Below, piece after piece: positions 43,405 to 52,941 of a stretch of 64,000 bases of DNA. Position 1 is the first letter of the stretch, and each line of letters begins with the position of its first letter. Below the pieces are notes generated by a model. The model ran no database searches. It was not told the DNA's origin and worked only from the letters and a program-made list of their open reading frames with translations. The stretch is from Motiliproteus sp047633175 (GTDB lineage: Bacteria > Pseudomonadota > Gammaproteobacteria > Pseudomonadales > Balneatricaceae), in assembly GCA_047633175.1 (NCBI GenBank), contig JBLIEQ010000011.1, positions 53,014-117,013 of the forward strand, in the 5' to 3' direction. Position numbers and translations under genes: made by a program.

Positions 43405-46014
43405 ATGAACACTCAATACCGTAAACCCCTGCCAGGCACCGACCTGGACTACTATGACACTCGCGCGGCGGTCGAAGAGATCCAGCCCGGTTCTTATGCC
43501 ACCCTGAACTACAGCTCACGCATCCTGGCCGAGCAACTGGTTCGCCGTTGCGATCCGGCGGCACTGACGGATTCGCTCAAACAGCTGATCGAGCGCAAGC
43601 AGGACCTGGACTTTCCCTGGTACCCCGCGCGCGTGGTATGCCACGATATCCTCGGTCAGACCGCACTGGTCGACCTGGCGGGTCTGCGCGATGCGATTGC
43701 CGATCAGGGCGGCGATCCGTCCAAGGTCAATCCGGTAGTACCCACCCAGCTGATCGTCGACCACTCGCTGGCGGTTGAGTCGGCCGGTTTCGAGGCCGAC
43801 GCTTTCGAGAAGAACCGGGCGATCGAAGATCGCCGTAACGAAGACCGTTTCCACTTTATCGAGTGGTGTAAGACCGCCTTTGATAACGTCGATGTGATCC
43901 CTGCCGGCAACGGCATCATGCACCAGATCAACCTGGAGAAGATGTCTCCGGTGATCCAGGCGCGTGATGGTGTGGCCTTCCCCGATACCTGTGTCGGTAC
44001 CGACAGCCATACCCCGCATATCGATGCCCTGGGCGTTATCGCCATCGGCGTCGGTGGCCTGGAAGCCGAAACCGTGATGCTGGGCCAGCCTTCGATGATG
44101 CGCCTGCCTGATATCATCGGCGTTAACCTGACCGGCAAGCGTCAGCCGGGCATCACCGCCACCGATATCGTGCTGGCGATTACTGAATTTTTGCGGAACC
44201 AGAAAGTGGTCTCCGCCTACCTGGAGTTCTTCGGCGAAGGGGCTAAGGCCCTGACCATCGGTGACCGTGCCACCATCTCCAATATGACCCCTGAGTTTGG
44301 TGCGTCGGCCGGCATGTTCTACATCGACGATCAGACCCTCGACTATCTCAGGCTGACCGGTCGTGAACCCGAGCAGGTTGCTCTGGTCGAGCAGTACGCC
44401 AAGCTAACCGGTCTCTGGGCCGACGATCTGGTCGAGGCGGTCTACGAGCGGGTACTGACGTTCGACCTGTCTTCGGTAGGTCGCAACCTGGCAGGTCCCT
44501 CCAATCCGCACCGTCGTCTGCCGACCTCAGAGCTGACCAAGAGCGGCATCGCCAGCCAAGAGCTGCTGGCTGCCGCCAAGGCCGATGAGGCCGCAGGACT
44601 GATGCCCGATGGCGCCGTGATCATCGCGGCGATCACCTCGTGCACCAACACCTCCAACCCGCGCAACGTGGTTGCTGCCGGCCTGGTTGCCAGGAAAGCC
44701 AACGCCCTGGGCCTGAAACGCAAGCCCTGGGTCAAGACCTCCTTCGCACCGGGATCCAAGGTCGCCAAGCTGTACCTGGAAGAAGCCGATCTGCTGTCCG
44801 AGATGGAAACCCTGGGTTTTGGTATCGTCGGTTATGCCTGCACTACCTGTAACGGCATGAGTGGCGCGCTGGATCCTAAGATTCAGCAGGAGATCATCGA
44901 GCGTGACCTGTACTCCACCGCGGTGTTGTCCGGTAACCGTAACTTCGATGGCCGTATCCATCCGCACGCCAAACAGGCGTTCCTGGCCTCGCCGCCGCTG
45001 GTCGTGGCCTATGCCATCGCCGGCACCATCCGTTTCGATATCGAAAGAGATGTACTGGGCAACGACCAGGACGGTAACCCCGTCACCCTGAAGGATCTCT
45101 GGCCCAGCGATGAAGAGATCGATGCGATCGTCGCCAGCTGTGTGAAGCCCGAGCAGTTCAAGCAGATCTACATCCCGATGTTCGACCTGGGTACCATCGA
45201 GAAAGCGCCGAGCCCACTGTACGACTGGCGTCCGCAGACCACCTATATCCGTCGTCCCCCTTATTGGGACGGTGCCTTGGCCGGTGAGCGCACCATGAAA
45301 GGCATGCGTCCGCTGGCGGTGCTGGGTGACAACATCACCACCGACCATCTGTCGCCCTCCAATGCGATCCAGGCCTCCAGTGCCGCCGGTGAATATTGCG
45401 CCAAGATGGGCTTGCCGGAGGAGGACTTCAACTCCTACGCGACGCACCGTGGCGATCACCTGACCGCCCAGCGTGCGACCTTCGCCAACCCCAAACTGCA
45501 GAACGAGATGTGTCTGGATGCCGACGGTAAGGTGAAGCAGGGCTCACTGGCGCGGATCGAGCCGGAAGGCAAAGAGAGCCGGATGTGGGAAGCGATCGAG
45601 ACCTACATGGAGCGCAAGCAGCCGCTGATTATCATCGCCGGTGCCGACTACGGTCAGGGCTCCTCGCGTGACTGGGCTGCTAAGGGCGTGCGTCTGGCGG
45701 GTGTCGAGACCATCATCGCCGAAGGCTTCGAACGCATCCACCGTACCAACCTGGTCGGCATGGGTGTCTTGCCGCTGGAGTTCAAGCCCGGTGACAATCG
45801 CCATACCTACGCGATCGAGGGTAGCGAGACCTTCGATGTGATCGGCGATGTCCACCCGCGTGGCGACATGCGGGTGCTGATGACCCGTGCTAACGGCGAG
45901 TCCGTCGAGATCCCGGTAACCTGTCGCCTGGATACCGCCGCCGAGGCGCATGTCTACGCCGCCGGTGGCGTACTGCAGCGTTTCGCTCAGGACTTCCTGG
46001 AAGGCAAAGCCTAA
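43405..46014 (+). CDS. acnD: 2-methylcitrate dehydratase, Fe/S-dependent (AcnD)
   Basis: An 869-residue aconitase-family enzyme. Iron-sulfur ligands are in ITSCTNTSNP and YACTTCNGMSG; the C-terminal swivel domain has GDNITTDHLSP and GADYGQGSSRDWAA. It is shorter than AcnA and typical of AcnD, which with PrpF replaces PrpD to convert 2-methylcitrate to 2-methyl-cis-aconitate. Very GC-rich third positions suggest high expression. Long open frames on the other strand are shadows. Confidence 0.95.
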   Translation: MNTQYRKPLPGTDLDYYDTRAAVEEIQPGSYATLNYSSRILAEQLVRRCDPAALTDSLKQLIERKQDLDFPWYPARVVCHDILGQTALVDLAGLRDAIADQGGDPSKVNPVVPTQLIVDHSLAVESAGFEADAFEKNRAIEDRRNEDRFHFIEWCKTAFDNVDVIPAGNGIMHQINLEKMSPVIQARDGVAFPDTCVGTDSHTPHIDALGVIAIGVGGLEAETVMLGQPSMMRLPDIIGVNLTGKRQPGITATDIVLAITEFLRNQKVVSAYLEFFGEGAKALTIGDRATISNMTPEFGASAGMFYIDDQTLDYLRLTGREPEQVALVEQYAKLTGLWADDLVEAVYERVLTFDLSSVGRNLAGPSNPHRRLPTSELTKSGIASQELLAAAKADEAAGLMPDGAVIIAAITSCTNTSNPRNVVAAGLVARKANALGLKRKPWVKTSFAPGSKVAKLYLEEADLLSEMETLGFGIVGYACTTCNGMSGALDPKIQQEIIERDLYSTAVLSGNRNFDGRIHPHAKQAFLASPPLVVAYAIAGTIRFDIERDVLGNDQDGNPVTLKDLWPSDEEIDAIVASCVKPEQFKQIYIPMFDLGTIEKAPSPLYDWRPQTTYIRRPPYWDGALAGERTMKGMRPLAVLGDNITTDHLSPSNAIQASSAAGEYCAKMGLPEEDFNSYATHRGDHLTAQRATFANPKLQNEMCLDADGKVKQGSLARIEPEGKESRMWEAIETYMERKQPLIIIAGADYGQGSSRDWAAKGVRLAGVETIIAEGFERIHRTNLVGMGVLPLEFKPGDNRHTYAIEGSETFDVIGDVHPRGDMRVLMTRANGESVEIPVTCRLDTAAEAHVYAAGGVLQRFAQDFLEGKA

Positions 46015-46070
46015 GAGCGGTTCGATCTGCGTGGTCGGGGTATCTGCCCCGGCAACGTAGACCGGCAGTG

Positions 46071-46176
46071 ATCGCTGTTTGTTAATTGTTTAAGAAGAGC
46101 AATTAAAAAAACAGCGATATAGCTATGCATCGGGCAGCCTGAGTCCCTGGCTGCAGCGGTGAATAGCTATATCGCT
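46071..46176 (+). promoter_or_regulatory. Two overlapping, mutually exclusive stem-loops between acnD and prpF
   Basis: Stem A pairs ATCGCTGTTTGTTAATT (46071-46087) with AATTAAAAAAACAGCGAT (46101-46118). Stem B pairs AGCGATATAGCTAT (46113-46126) perfectly with ATAGCTATATCGCT (46163-46176). They share AGCGAT, so only one can form at a time, the layout of an attenuator or RNA switch. No ligand-binding fold is recognised. Confidence 0.6.
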
Positions 46177-46204
46177 CCGACTGAATAGCCCCCCTGTTGT
46201 ACCA

Positions 46205-46245
46205 CAGGAAGCACCTCAGGAAACACCTCAGGAAACACCTAAGGA
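46205..46245 (+). repeat. 12-bp tandem repeat in the prpF ribosome-site region
   Basis: CAGGAAGCACCT, then CAGGAAACACCT twice, then AAGGATAG lead up to the prpF ATG at 46255. Each unit contains an AGGA block. Confidence 0.88.
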
Positions 46246-46254
46246 TAGATACTC

Positions 46255-47433
46255 ATGGCACATGTCCCCCAGATCAAAGTACCCGCGACCTACATCCGTG
46301 GCGGGACCAGCAAAGGCGTATTCTTCAACCTGTCCGATCTGCCAGAGTCCGCTCAGGTGCCGGGCGCGGCGCGTGACAACCTGTTGCTGCGGGTGATCGG
46401 CAGTCCCGATCCCTACGGCAAGCAGACCGATGGTATGGGTGGGGCGACCTCCAGCACCAGCAAGACGGTTATCCTGTCCAAGACAAGCCAGCCCGATCAC
46501 GATGTCGATTACCTGTTCGGTCAGGTCGCCATCGACCGGCCCTTCGTCGACTGGAGCGGTAACTGCGGCAACCTGACCGCCGCCGTCGGCGCCTTCGCGA
46601 TCAGCCAGGGGCTGGTCGATGCCAGCCGAATCCCCACCAACGGCATCGCCGTGGTGCGGATCTGGCAAGCCAATATCAACAAGACCATCGTCGCCAATGT
46701 ACCTATGACCAATGGGGAAGTGCAGGAGACCGGCGACTTCGAGCTGGACGGCGTCACCTTCCCAGCGGCCGAAGTACAGGTCGAGTTTATCAGCCCGGTA
46801 GATGCGACTGAGCTGATGTTCCCTACCGGCAATCTGGTCGACGATCTTGAGGTTCCGGGAATCGGCACCTTCAAGGCGACCCTGATCAATGCGGGTATCC
46901 CCACTATCTTCCTAAATGCTGAAGAGATCGGTTACACAGGCACCGAACTGCAGGAAGTGATCAATGGCGATCCGGCAGCTTTGGCGCGTTTCGAAACCAT
47001 CCGTGCCTATGGCGCGGTACGCATGGGCTTGATCAGCGACATCGCAGAAGCGGCGGCGCGTCAGCACACTCCCAAGGTAGCTTTTGTTGCACATGCCCAG
47101 GATTACGTGTCTTCCAGTGGTAAAGATATTATTGCTGGGGAGATCGACCTGCATGTGCGCGCCCTCTCGATGGGCAAACTGCACCACGCCATGATGGGCA
47201 CCGCTGCGGTCGCGATAGGCACCGCCGCCGCGATCCCTGGCACCCTGGTCAACCTAGCCGCCGGTGGGGGTGAGCGGGCCGCCGTCACCTTCGGGCATCC
47301 CTCAGGCACCCTCAAAGTCGGCGCCGAAGCCTGCGAAAAAGACGGCGACTGGACCGTCAACAAGGTCGTCATGAGCCGCAGCGCACGAGTCCTGATGGAA
47401 GGCTGGGTGCGGATTCCTGGGGATTGTTTCTAG
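46255..47433 (+). CDS. prpF: 2-methylaconitate cis-trans isomerase PrpF
   Basis: A 392-residue member of the PrpF/DUF453 family: YIRGGTSKGVFFNLSDLP near the start, GNCGNLTAAVG with the active-site Cys region, and PSGTLKVGAEA. It isomerises the AcnD product 2-methyl-trans-aconitate to the cis form. Last gene of the methylcitrate operon. The leader holds competing hairpins and a tandem repeat. Confidence 0.95.
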   Translation: MAHVPQIKVPATYIRGGTSKGVFFNLSDLPESAQVPGAARDNLLLRVIGSPDPYGKQTDGMGGATSSTSKTVILSKTSQPDHDVDYLFGQVAIDRPFVDWSGNCGNLTAAVGAFAISQGLVDASRIPTNGIAVVRIWQANINKTIVANVPMTNGEVQETGDFELDGVTFPAAEVQVEFISPVDATELMFPTGNLVDDLEVPGIGTFKATLINAGIPTIFLNAEEIGYTGTELQEVINGDPAALARFETIRAYGAVRMGLISDIAEAAARQHTPKVAFVAHAQDYVSSSGKDIIAGEIDLHVRALSMGKLHHAMMGTAAVAIGTAAAIPGTLVNLAAGGGERAAVTFGHPSGTLKVGAEACEKDGDWTVNKVVMSRSARVLMEGWVRIPGDCF

Positions 47434-48001
47434 GAGGGCTCTGTCCCGGTTGGTTGTTATGACGCTGCCTGACATCTTTACCTCGTCAGGCTGAAGCCTA
47501 CGGTCTTGAGGGAGCTAACCCACAGGGACGTGGGGCATGCAGCTGTTGCAGGAGCCTTCAACCGCCTGCCTGCAGGCGATCTTTTCATCGCAACAACTAA
47601 CTCATACCTAGCCTAAAAAAGACAACTATCCTGCCACAGAGAACCCGGGAGCCCGGTTCTCTACGAAACCCGAGCCTAAATCTGCCGCATCCTGGCTGAA
47701 CTTTGTGGGTAATTAGGAAACTCATAGATTCCTTCCCCGTGGGCAGCTTATTTGTTGGATAGGACGGAGCCGTCAATGATTTCACTCGAAACCCTCTGCT
47801 AACACTCAGACCTGACACTCGCTGTTTAGGGCAATGAGAGGCTGTAGTCGGCCCAAAGGGGACGCTGAAGGTCTGTGGCCACGGCAACCGCCCTTGCTAG
47901 CCAGTAACACGGGAGTGGACGCTGGCTTTACTGTTCTGAGCGTTCGGTAAAGGCAGTAGCTACGACAGAGCGGACATCGATGAGTCTTGCTCGATTTTTT
48001 C
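47434..48001. other. Intergenic region with dispersed repeats, no gene seen
   Basis: Contains a CGTCAGGCTGAAGCCTAC repeat (47484-47501, again at 58672-58690), a REP-like copy (47545-47584) and a strong hairpin AGAGAACC/GGTTCTCT (47638-47662) without a T-run. Small open frames on both strands give nothing recognisable. Confidence 0.6.
47545..47584. repeat. REP-like palindrome copy
   Basis: GGAGCCTTCAACCGCCTGCC followed by TGCAGGCGATCTTTT belongs to the same family as the copies at 31316, 57106, 62831 and 63669. Confidence 0.7.
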
Positions 48002-48829
48002 TTACATTTCCTTCTTAAATGATGAATGCACAAAAGCAGCAAGCCTGCTCCATATCTGAGGGCCGGATATAGAAAATATATCATTATGGCCTGCGCCAGG
48101 GATAATCATCAGGCTTTTATCTTGCGATGGGTAAGCATTAAAGAGTGTTCGTGACATAGCCGGAGTGATCGTTTTATCGTGCTCAGCGATGACAAATAGC
48201 GCAGGTGTCTTTAGGTGCGGCAGCTTGGCAGCTGAATCGAAAGGTGAGCCCCTAACAAATAATGATAACCAGCCAAGCCCTCTTTCTTCCATTACAGCGT
48301 ATCCGCTTGGAAAGGGAGTTATCAAGATCAATCCACCCAGTTTCTGATGCTGAGCAGCATCAATGGCAATCGCAGATCCTAGAGACTGGCCCAGCAAGAA
48401 AACATCTTCTTTCTTGAAACCAAGATCTTCGACTACATAGTTAATAGCTGCCTGGGCATCCAAGTATAGCCCCTTCTCTGATGGCCTACCTTGACTTCGG
48501 CCGTAACCACGATAGCCAACGAGCAGGACGTTGGCTCCGGTTTCGGCTAGCCTCCGAGCTGGGTTTAGCCGATGAAGGGCGTTCCCGGCATTGCCATGAA
48601 AATATATGACCATCGGGGCTTCTTCACTATAAGGAAAGTAGAATGAATGTAGCCTCAAACCGTCCTGTGTAATGAACTCTACTTCTTTTATTTGCTCATC
48701 CAGCAACACATAGTCACCCTCTTGATATGTCTGAGGATGGAAGGCCAGTGTGTTGACAATGAGGCCAGTACAGCCCTGCATCATCATCAGTGCTGTTGCA
48801 ATTAAAAGTATCCGGATGTGTATTATCAT
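48002..48829 (-). CDS. Lipoprotein alpha/beta hydrolase
   Basis: A 275-residue protein with a lipoprotein signal (MIIHIRILLIATALMMMQGC, Cys20 as lipid anchor) and an alpha/beta hydrolase fold: MVIYFHGNAGN (oxyanion), GYRGYGRSQG, nucleophile in LLGQSLGSAIA, Asp in IAEHDKTI and His in PGAGHND. It resembles BEM46/YfhR-type hydrolases anchored in a membrane. Substrate unknown. Stands at the left border of an AT-rich stretch. Confidence 0.88.
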   Translation of the reverse strand: MIIHIRILLIATALMMMQGCTGLIVNTLAFHPQTYQEGDYVLLDEQIKEVEFITQDGLRLHSFYFPYSEEAPMVIYFHGNAGNALHRLNPARRLAETGANVLLVGYRGYGRSQGRPSEKGLYLDAQAAINYVVEDLGFKKEDVFLLGQSLGSAIAIDAAQHQKLGGLILITPFPSGYAVMEERGLGWLSLFVRGSPFDSAAKLPHLKTPALFVIAEHDKTITPAMSRTLFNAYPSQDKSLMIIPGAGHNDIFSISGPQIWSRLAAFVHSSFKKEM

Positions 48830-49051
48830 ATATTGGTGTTTCAGCAGGCTTTATCTATTAGATGTACAGTCTCTCTCTCTAATCTTTATGCATCTTTAAA
48901 ATATAGTCTCCATCTGGCAGCTTTGCGATATTAGTTTTTTCCTATATCTTTCATGTGATTAACAATATACGGTGTCACGTCTCATAGTAGGCGGTGTACT
49001 CTTATTTGCTATTGCAAAGATTCTCTAGCATATAATCAAAAGGATGTAAAT

Positions 49052-49555
49052 ATGAAATTTAAAGCTATTTCTCAAGTATTGCTTGTTGCTACAGTCCTGG
49101 CTGGAACTTCAGCCCTAGCAGAAGAAAACAACGCGCCAGGTACTGGCCCTAACCCATTCACCGACTGTGGTATTGGTGCCGCTTTGTTCAAAGATACACA
49201 TTGGGCAGCAGTAACGTCTAATGTAATTTGGGATGTAGGAACCACAGCTGTTACTTCGGCAACTGCTAGTCCTGAAACTTGCCAAGCCCAGAAGGTCGAG
49301 ACTGCCCAGTTTATACTGGATACCTATGAGAACTTGGCTGAGGAAACAGCGGCGGGGCAAGGGCAGCACTTAATGGCAGCTTTGAACAAGTTTGGTTGTG
49401 AAACTGTAGATCATGCAGATATTACAAATGAGTTACGTCAGAAAATGGCCATTGAAGTTTCTAAGGAAGCGTACAGCGGTAATTCTTCAATCGAAAAAGC
49501 TTCTTCATACTATCAAGCACTTGATTTAGCAGCTCAAGGCCGTTGCTCAGCATAA
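49052..49555 (+). CDS. DUF3015 family periplasmic protein
   Basis: A 167-residue protein with a signal peptide (MKFKAISQVLLVATVLAGTS, cleavage after SALA) and the pattern GPNPFTDCGIGAALF typical of DUF3015, with four cysteines in the mature part. Function unknown. AGGATG precedes the start. It is followed by the DUF4105 gene 45 bases on, with hairpin GGGGCTC/GAGCCCC between them, so they are probably co-transcribed and act together. Confidence 0.85.
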   Translation: MKFKAISQVLLVATVLAGTSALAEENNAPGTGPNPFTDCGIGAALFKDTHWAAVTSNVIWDVGTTAVTSATASPETCQAQKVETAQFILDTYENLAEETAAGQGQHLMAALNKFGCETVDHADITNELRQKMAIEVSKEAYSGNSSIEKASSYYQALDLAAQGRCSA

Positions 49556-49600
49556 ATTATCTAGGGGCTCAATAGAGCCCCATTTAAGGTTTATTTCCTT

Positions 49601-51457
49601 TTGAAAATATTCTCTGCCCTTTGGTTGGCTGCCTTGCTATATCTGCCTGCTATGGCTGTTTGCCAAGAAGGATCACCAGAGTTGGCATTTTATAGAGCTG
49701 ACTCTCTCAGGCTCCATAACCATGAAGTATGGAAAAAACTACTCCATTACGAGGAGTCGTTAAGTGGTAATGTAAGCGCGATCAACTCCAAAGATTTTTT
49801 CCTCTCGGAGGTTGGACAATTCAATTCAAGAGCTGAGCTTGAAGCTACTTTATATGCTTTTTCTCAGGTAGCTGAAGATCCAAATTATCATGCGCAGTGT
49901 AGGTTTCCTGCTAGATACTTATGGCTTCAGGAGAAACTAAATCTTTCCGGCTATGGTATCGAGTCAATAAATTGTCCGAACTTTAATCAGTGGTCATTAG
50001 ATGGATCGACAGAGTCTATAAGCATAGTTTTTGCCACGGGCTACCTAGGTAACCCTGCATCTTATTATGGCCATACACTTCTTAAACTTAATTCACGTGA
50101 TCAAGACAAGCAGACTTCGCTTCTAGATGTGAGTATTAACTACGGAGCTATCGTTCCTGATGGCGAGGGGCCTATCCCTTACATCTTCAAGGGTATTTTT
50201 GGTGGATACAGTGGTGGTTTTAGTCATATCGAGTATTACTTCCATACTCATAATTATGGTGAAAATGAGCTTAGAGACCTATGGGAGTACAAGTTAGATC
50301 TACCACAAAATTCCGTTGATCTTATAATCGCTCATGCGTGGGAGGTTCTAGGGAAAGAATATACGTACTATTTTTTTCGCCGAAACTGTGCCTACAGAAT
50401 GGCAGAGTTAGTCGAAATAGTAACCGGTATAGATATAATTCCAGAGACGCCGCTTTTCACAATCCCCCAGTCTTTGATAAAGAAAATATCTGAGGCAACG
50501 CTTGAAGGGAGGCCGTTGATGAATGAAGTTATATTCCATCCATCAAGGCAGAGCAGTCTTTATAGAAGATACAATTTGCTCACATCAAGTCAAAAGTTAG
50601 AGCTTATTGATATTATTGAAAAAGGAGAGGTGCGTACAACGGATTATGATATTCTTGATACGCTTCTTGATTATTATCAGTTTGTCAGTCATTCAGAAAA
50701 AGATGATCAGTATTCTGCAAAAGAAATGTATAGACAGGCTTTAGCGGCTAGGTATACCTTACCTCCTCATGCATCACAGGATGTGAGTTTCTCTACAAAT
50801 GCTCCTCATGCTGCTAGATCTCCCTCGCTAGTATCATTTGGATTAATGCATTCAAGCCAAGCTGGGCTTGAAGGGTTGCTGCGAATTCGTCCTGCATATT
50901 ATGACCAGCTAGACTCAGATGCAGCACATGTCGCAAACTCAACTTTATCAATGGGGGATATGGTATTCGCCATTGATGACTCTAGGCTCCGTCTTTATAA
51001 TTTTGATGTCATTAATATTGAAAGTGCTAATACTAAGCGAACATCTTTACCTGGAGATAATGGTGATGCTTGGTCGTTACGAGCGGGGATTCAAAAGCAA
51101 AACTTAGCTTGCTCAAATTGCTTAATCCCTAGATTTCAAGGCGCCTGGGGGAAAGTGCTACCTCTTTCAAATGGGGTGAACTTTACAGGGCTTATCGGGG
51201 GAGGTGTTCAGGAAAACAAACAAAACAATGGTTCTGTTTTCGTAAGTGTAGCGACCAATATATTGTATGAAGCCTCCCAGAATGTCAGGGCTAAAATAAC
51301 AGTTTCTTATGAAAATACTATTAATGGAAATCGTATCGGTAAGGTAAAAGCAGACGTTAGTCTTCGATATAGGCTCAGTTCAAGTAGAGACCTTCGTCTT
51401 TCCTATAGTAAGGACAAGGCTGAGAGCCTGTCTCTAACATTTGGCACTTATTGGTAG
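49601..51457 (+). CDS. DUF4105 protein (Lnb N-terminal-like periplasmic domain)
   Basis: A 618-residue exported protein beginning at a TTG (MKIFSALWLAALLYLPAMAV signal). The central region has SIVFATGYLGNPASYYGHTLLKL, SHIEYYFHTHNYGENELRDLWEY and YYFFRRNCAYRMAELVE, the conserved His/Cys pattern of DUF4105, a papain-like fold. The last 200 residues alternate polar and hydrophobic residues and end in SLSLTFGTYW, like an outer-membrane beta-barrel. A related domain in Bacteroidetes has been linked to lipoprotein N-acylation; whether that applies here is unknown. Confidence 0.82.
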   Translation: MKIFSALWLAALLYLPAMAVCQEGSPELAFYRADSLRLHNHEVWKKLLHYEESLSGNVSAINSKDFFLSEVGQFNSRAELEATLYAFSQVAEDPNYHAQCRFPARYLWLQEKLNLSGYGIESINCPNFNQWSLDGSTESISIVFATGYLGNPASYYGHTLLKLNSRDQDKQTSLLDVSINYGAIVPDGEGPIPYIFKGIFGGYSGGFSHIEYYFHTHNYGENELRDLWEYKLDLPQNSVDLIIAHAWEVLGKEYTYYFFRRNCAYRMAELVEIVTGIDIIPETPLFTIPQSLIKKISEATLEGRPLMNEVIFHPSRQSSLYRRYNLLTSSQKLELIDIIEKGEVRTTDYDILDTLLDYYQFVSHSEKDDQYSAKEMYRQALAARYTLPPHASQDVSFSTNAPHAARSPSLVSFGLMHSSQAGLEGLLRIRPAYYDQLDSDAAHVANSTLSMGDMVFAIDDSRLRLYNFDVINIESANTKRTSLPGDNGDAWSLRAGIQKQNLACSNCLIPRFQGAWGKVLPLSNGVNFTGLIGGGVQENKQNNGSVFVSVATNILYEASQNVRAKITVSYENTINGNRIGKVKADVSLRYRLSSSRDLRLSYSKDKAESLSLTFGTYW

Positions 51458-51529
51458 AGCACCTTTTTTTAGATATGTGCGTATTTATAATTTTTTTATC
51501 ATATATCAGTTATGATAATATTTTTCTAA

Positions 51530-51678
51530 GTACTTGTTGCGGAAGTTAGTTAGTGCGATTGATAATGGCCGGCTTTCGCAGCAAGTACAAAGCCGTAATA
51601 GTTAGAACAGCAACAAGGCTAGTCAGAGGGGTGGCCAATCCGATACGAATTTTGTCCGCCCCTCAGGCTGGCTTTGTT
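51530..51678. other. Two large imperfect inverted repeats between convergent genes
   Basis: GTACTTGTTGCGGAAG (51530-51545) mirrors CTTTCGCAGCAAGTAC (51573-51588) with two mismatches, and AACAAGGCTAGTCAGAGGGG (51612 on) mirrors CCCCTCAGGCTGGCTTTGTT (51659-51678) with five. They may serve as terminators for the facing genes. Confidence 0.6.
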
Positions 51679-51683
51679 ATTTA

Positions 51684-52232
51684 TTAATTGGTCAGCGATA
51701 TTTCTTTAGGTTCTATATTTAACTTAGAAAGCTCCTCTAAGAGCCCTTCGATATTTTTCTTACCTGATCCTTCATTTGCCAATCTAAGTCTTTTAATTGC
51801 GGCAAATGCGTCACCTATCGTTGCGGTATATGGTGCGATAACTGTTTTGTCAAGAATTATTGTATTATTATTTGTATCTGTTAGCACATAATTGACATGC
51901 GTGGTGACTGTCATATCTAAACCGAATAGAGGTTGATCTACTTTTTCCATATTTACTTTCAACGAATATTTTCCGCTATTAGATAGTAGGCCTTGTTCTG
52001 ACAAACTTACTTTTAGAGCACCAGAAAATTCTGAATTACTAATCTCAGAACTCCACGCAGGGTTAGTCTCCTCCCCTCCTGAAACATAAGAAACACCGAC
52101 TTCATTCTGTAATGATTTATCATAATTTTTTTGTGTTTCTAGATAAGTCATATTCTGCATTTTTGCACCCGATGCGCAACCAAATAGAAATGTACTTAAA
52201 GAAATCATTATTATTAGCTTAATAGCCTTCAT
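51684..52232 (-). CDS. Lipoprotein of unknown function
   Basis: A 182-residue protein with lipobox LFGCASG (Cys19). The mature part is mainly predicted beta strands (YSLKVNMEKVDQPLFGLDMTV, HVNYVLTDTNNNTIILDKTV). I do not recognise the family. AGGAG lies before the start on the minus strand. Codon use is AT-rich like the two genes to the left. Confidence 0.8.
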   Translation of the reverse strand: MKAIKLIIMISLSTFLFGCASGAKMQNMTYLETQKNYDKSLQNEVGVSYVSGGEETNPAWSSEISNSEFSGALKVSLSEQGLLSNSGKYSLKVNMEKVDQPLFGLDMTVTTHVNYVLTDTNNNTIILDKTVIAPYTATIGDAFAAIKRLRLANEGSGKKNIEGLLEELSKLNIEPKEISLTN

Positions 52233-52941
52233 TTGTTACTCCTTGATTGTGTTTATATATGACAGCCTATTATGAGGCCAATGGCCTCACGATGATTATC
52301 GTGACTGTTACACATTTACTAATAGGTCTTGCGAGGGAGTGTGATCTGGCTGATATTACCTCGACATGGTCCCTGTCTTAGGCCATCAATATAGCAGATT
52401 GTATATAGATCAACAAATAACAAGTGATGGTGTCTGGCGTCAACTATCTTGGCTGGTCACCCTAATTGTAGCCGAACATGATGACCGCTCTGTAGATACA
52501 CCTGCCGTGAGCTTTAGCTCCGTTGAGTGTCCGCTATATGGAACGCCGCAACCTCATCAACAGCCCATTCTGGCCAGAGGTGAGAGACCGCTTAGTGTCG
52601 AGACCGGCTGTTGCCATTGCTCATTCCTGACCGCCGTTTAAGCTCCTGCAACAGCGGCACTTCCCAGGTCCCTGTGGGTCGGCTCCCACGGTACTAAGGC
52701 AGAGTTTTGTAGGTAATCTTGTAGCTTTTAGAAATACTTGAAACGGCAATCGCAGCATCAGAATGACACCAAAATCCCTTCTGAACCGATGAAATACAGA
52801 CTGAAAAAGGCCCGCAGGGACGCAGGCAATGGCGAGACTGGCAGCTGATGCAGACAAATCGGCAGGATTGCCGATTTGCACAGCCGCAGGCTGCCCGGAG
52901 GGTGAGGCACAGCGAAGCAACGTAAGAATTATGTACATTTT
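52233..52941. other. Intergenic region with repeat fragments, no gene seen
   Basis: Holds a 69-base block (52572-52640) starting GGCCAGAGGTGAGAGACCGC that recurs diverged at 56858-56924, and a stretch at about 52790-52930 with the hairpin AAATCGGCA/TGCCGATTT (52857-52879). The right part reads like a non-coding dispersed element. The open frames here are not convincing genes. Confidence 0.55.

Noticed and set aside
44527..45459. 310-codon minus-strand open frame within acnD, and similar ones in prpC and prpB
   Set aside because: These lie inside strongly conserved enzymes with biased codon use, which leaves the antisense frame open by chance.
52366..52641. Open frame of 91 codons downstream of the AT-rich lipoprotein gene
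   Set aside because: It ends in the dispersed 70-base block and shows no recognisable protein features.
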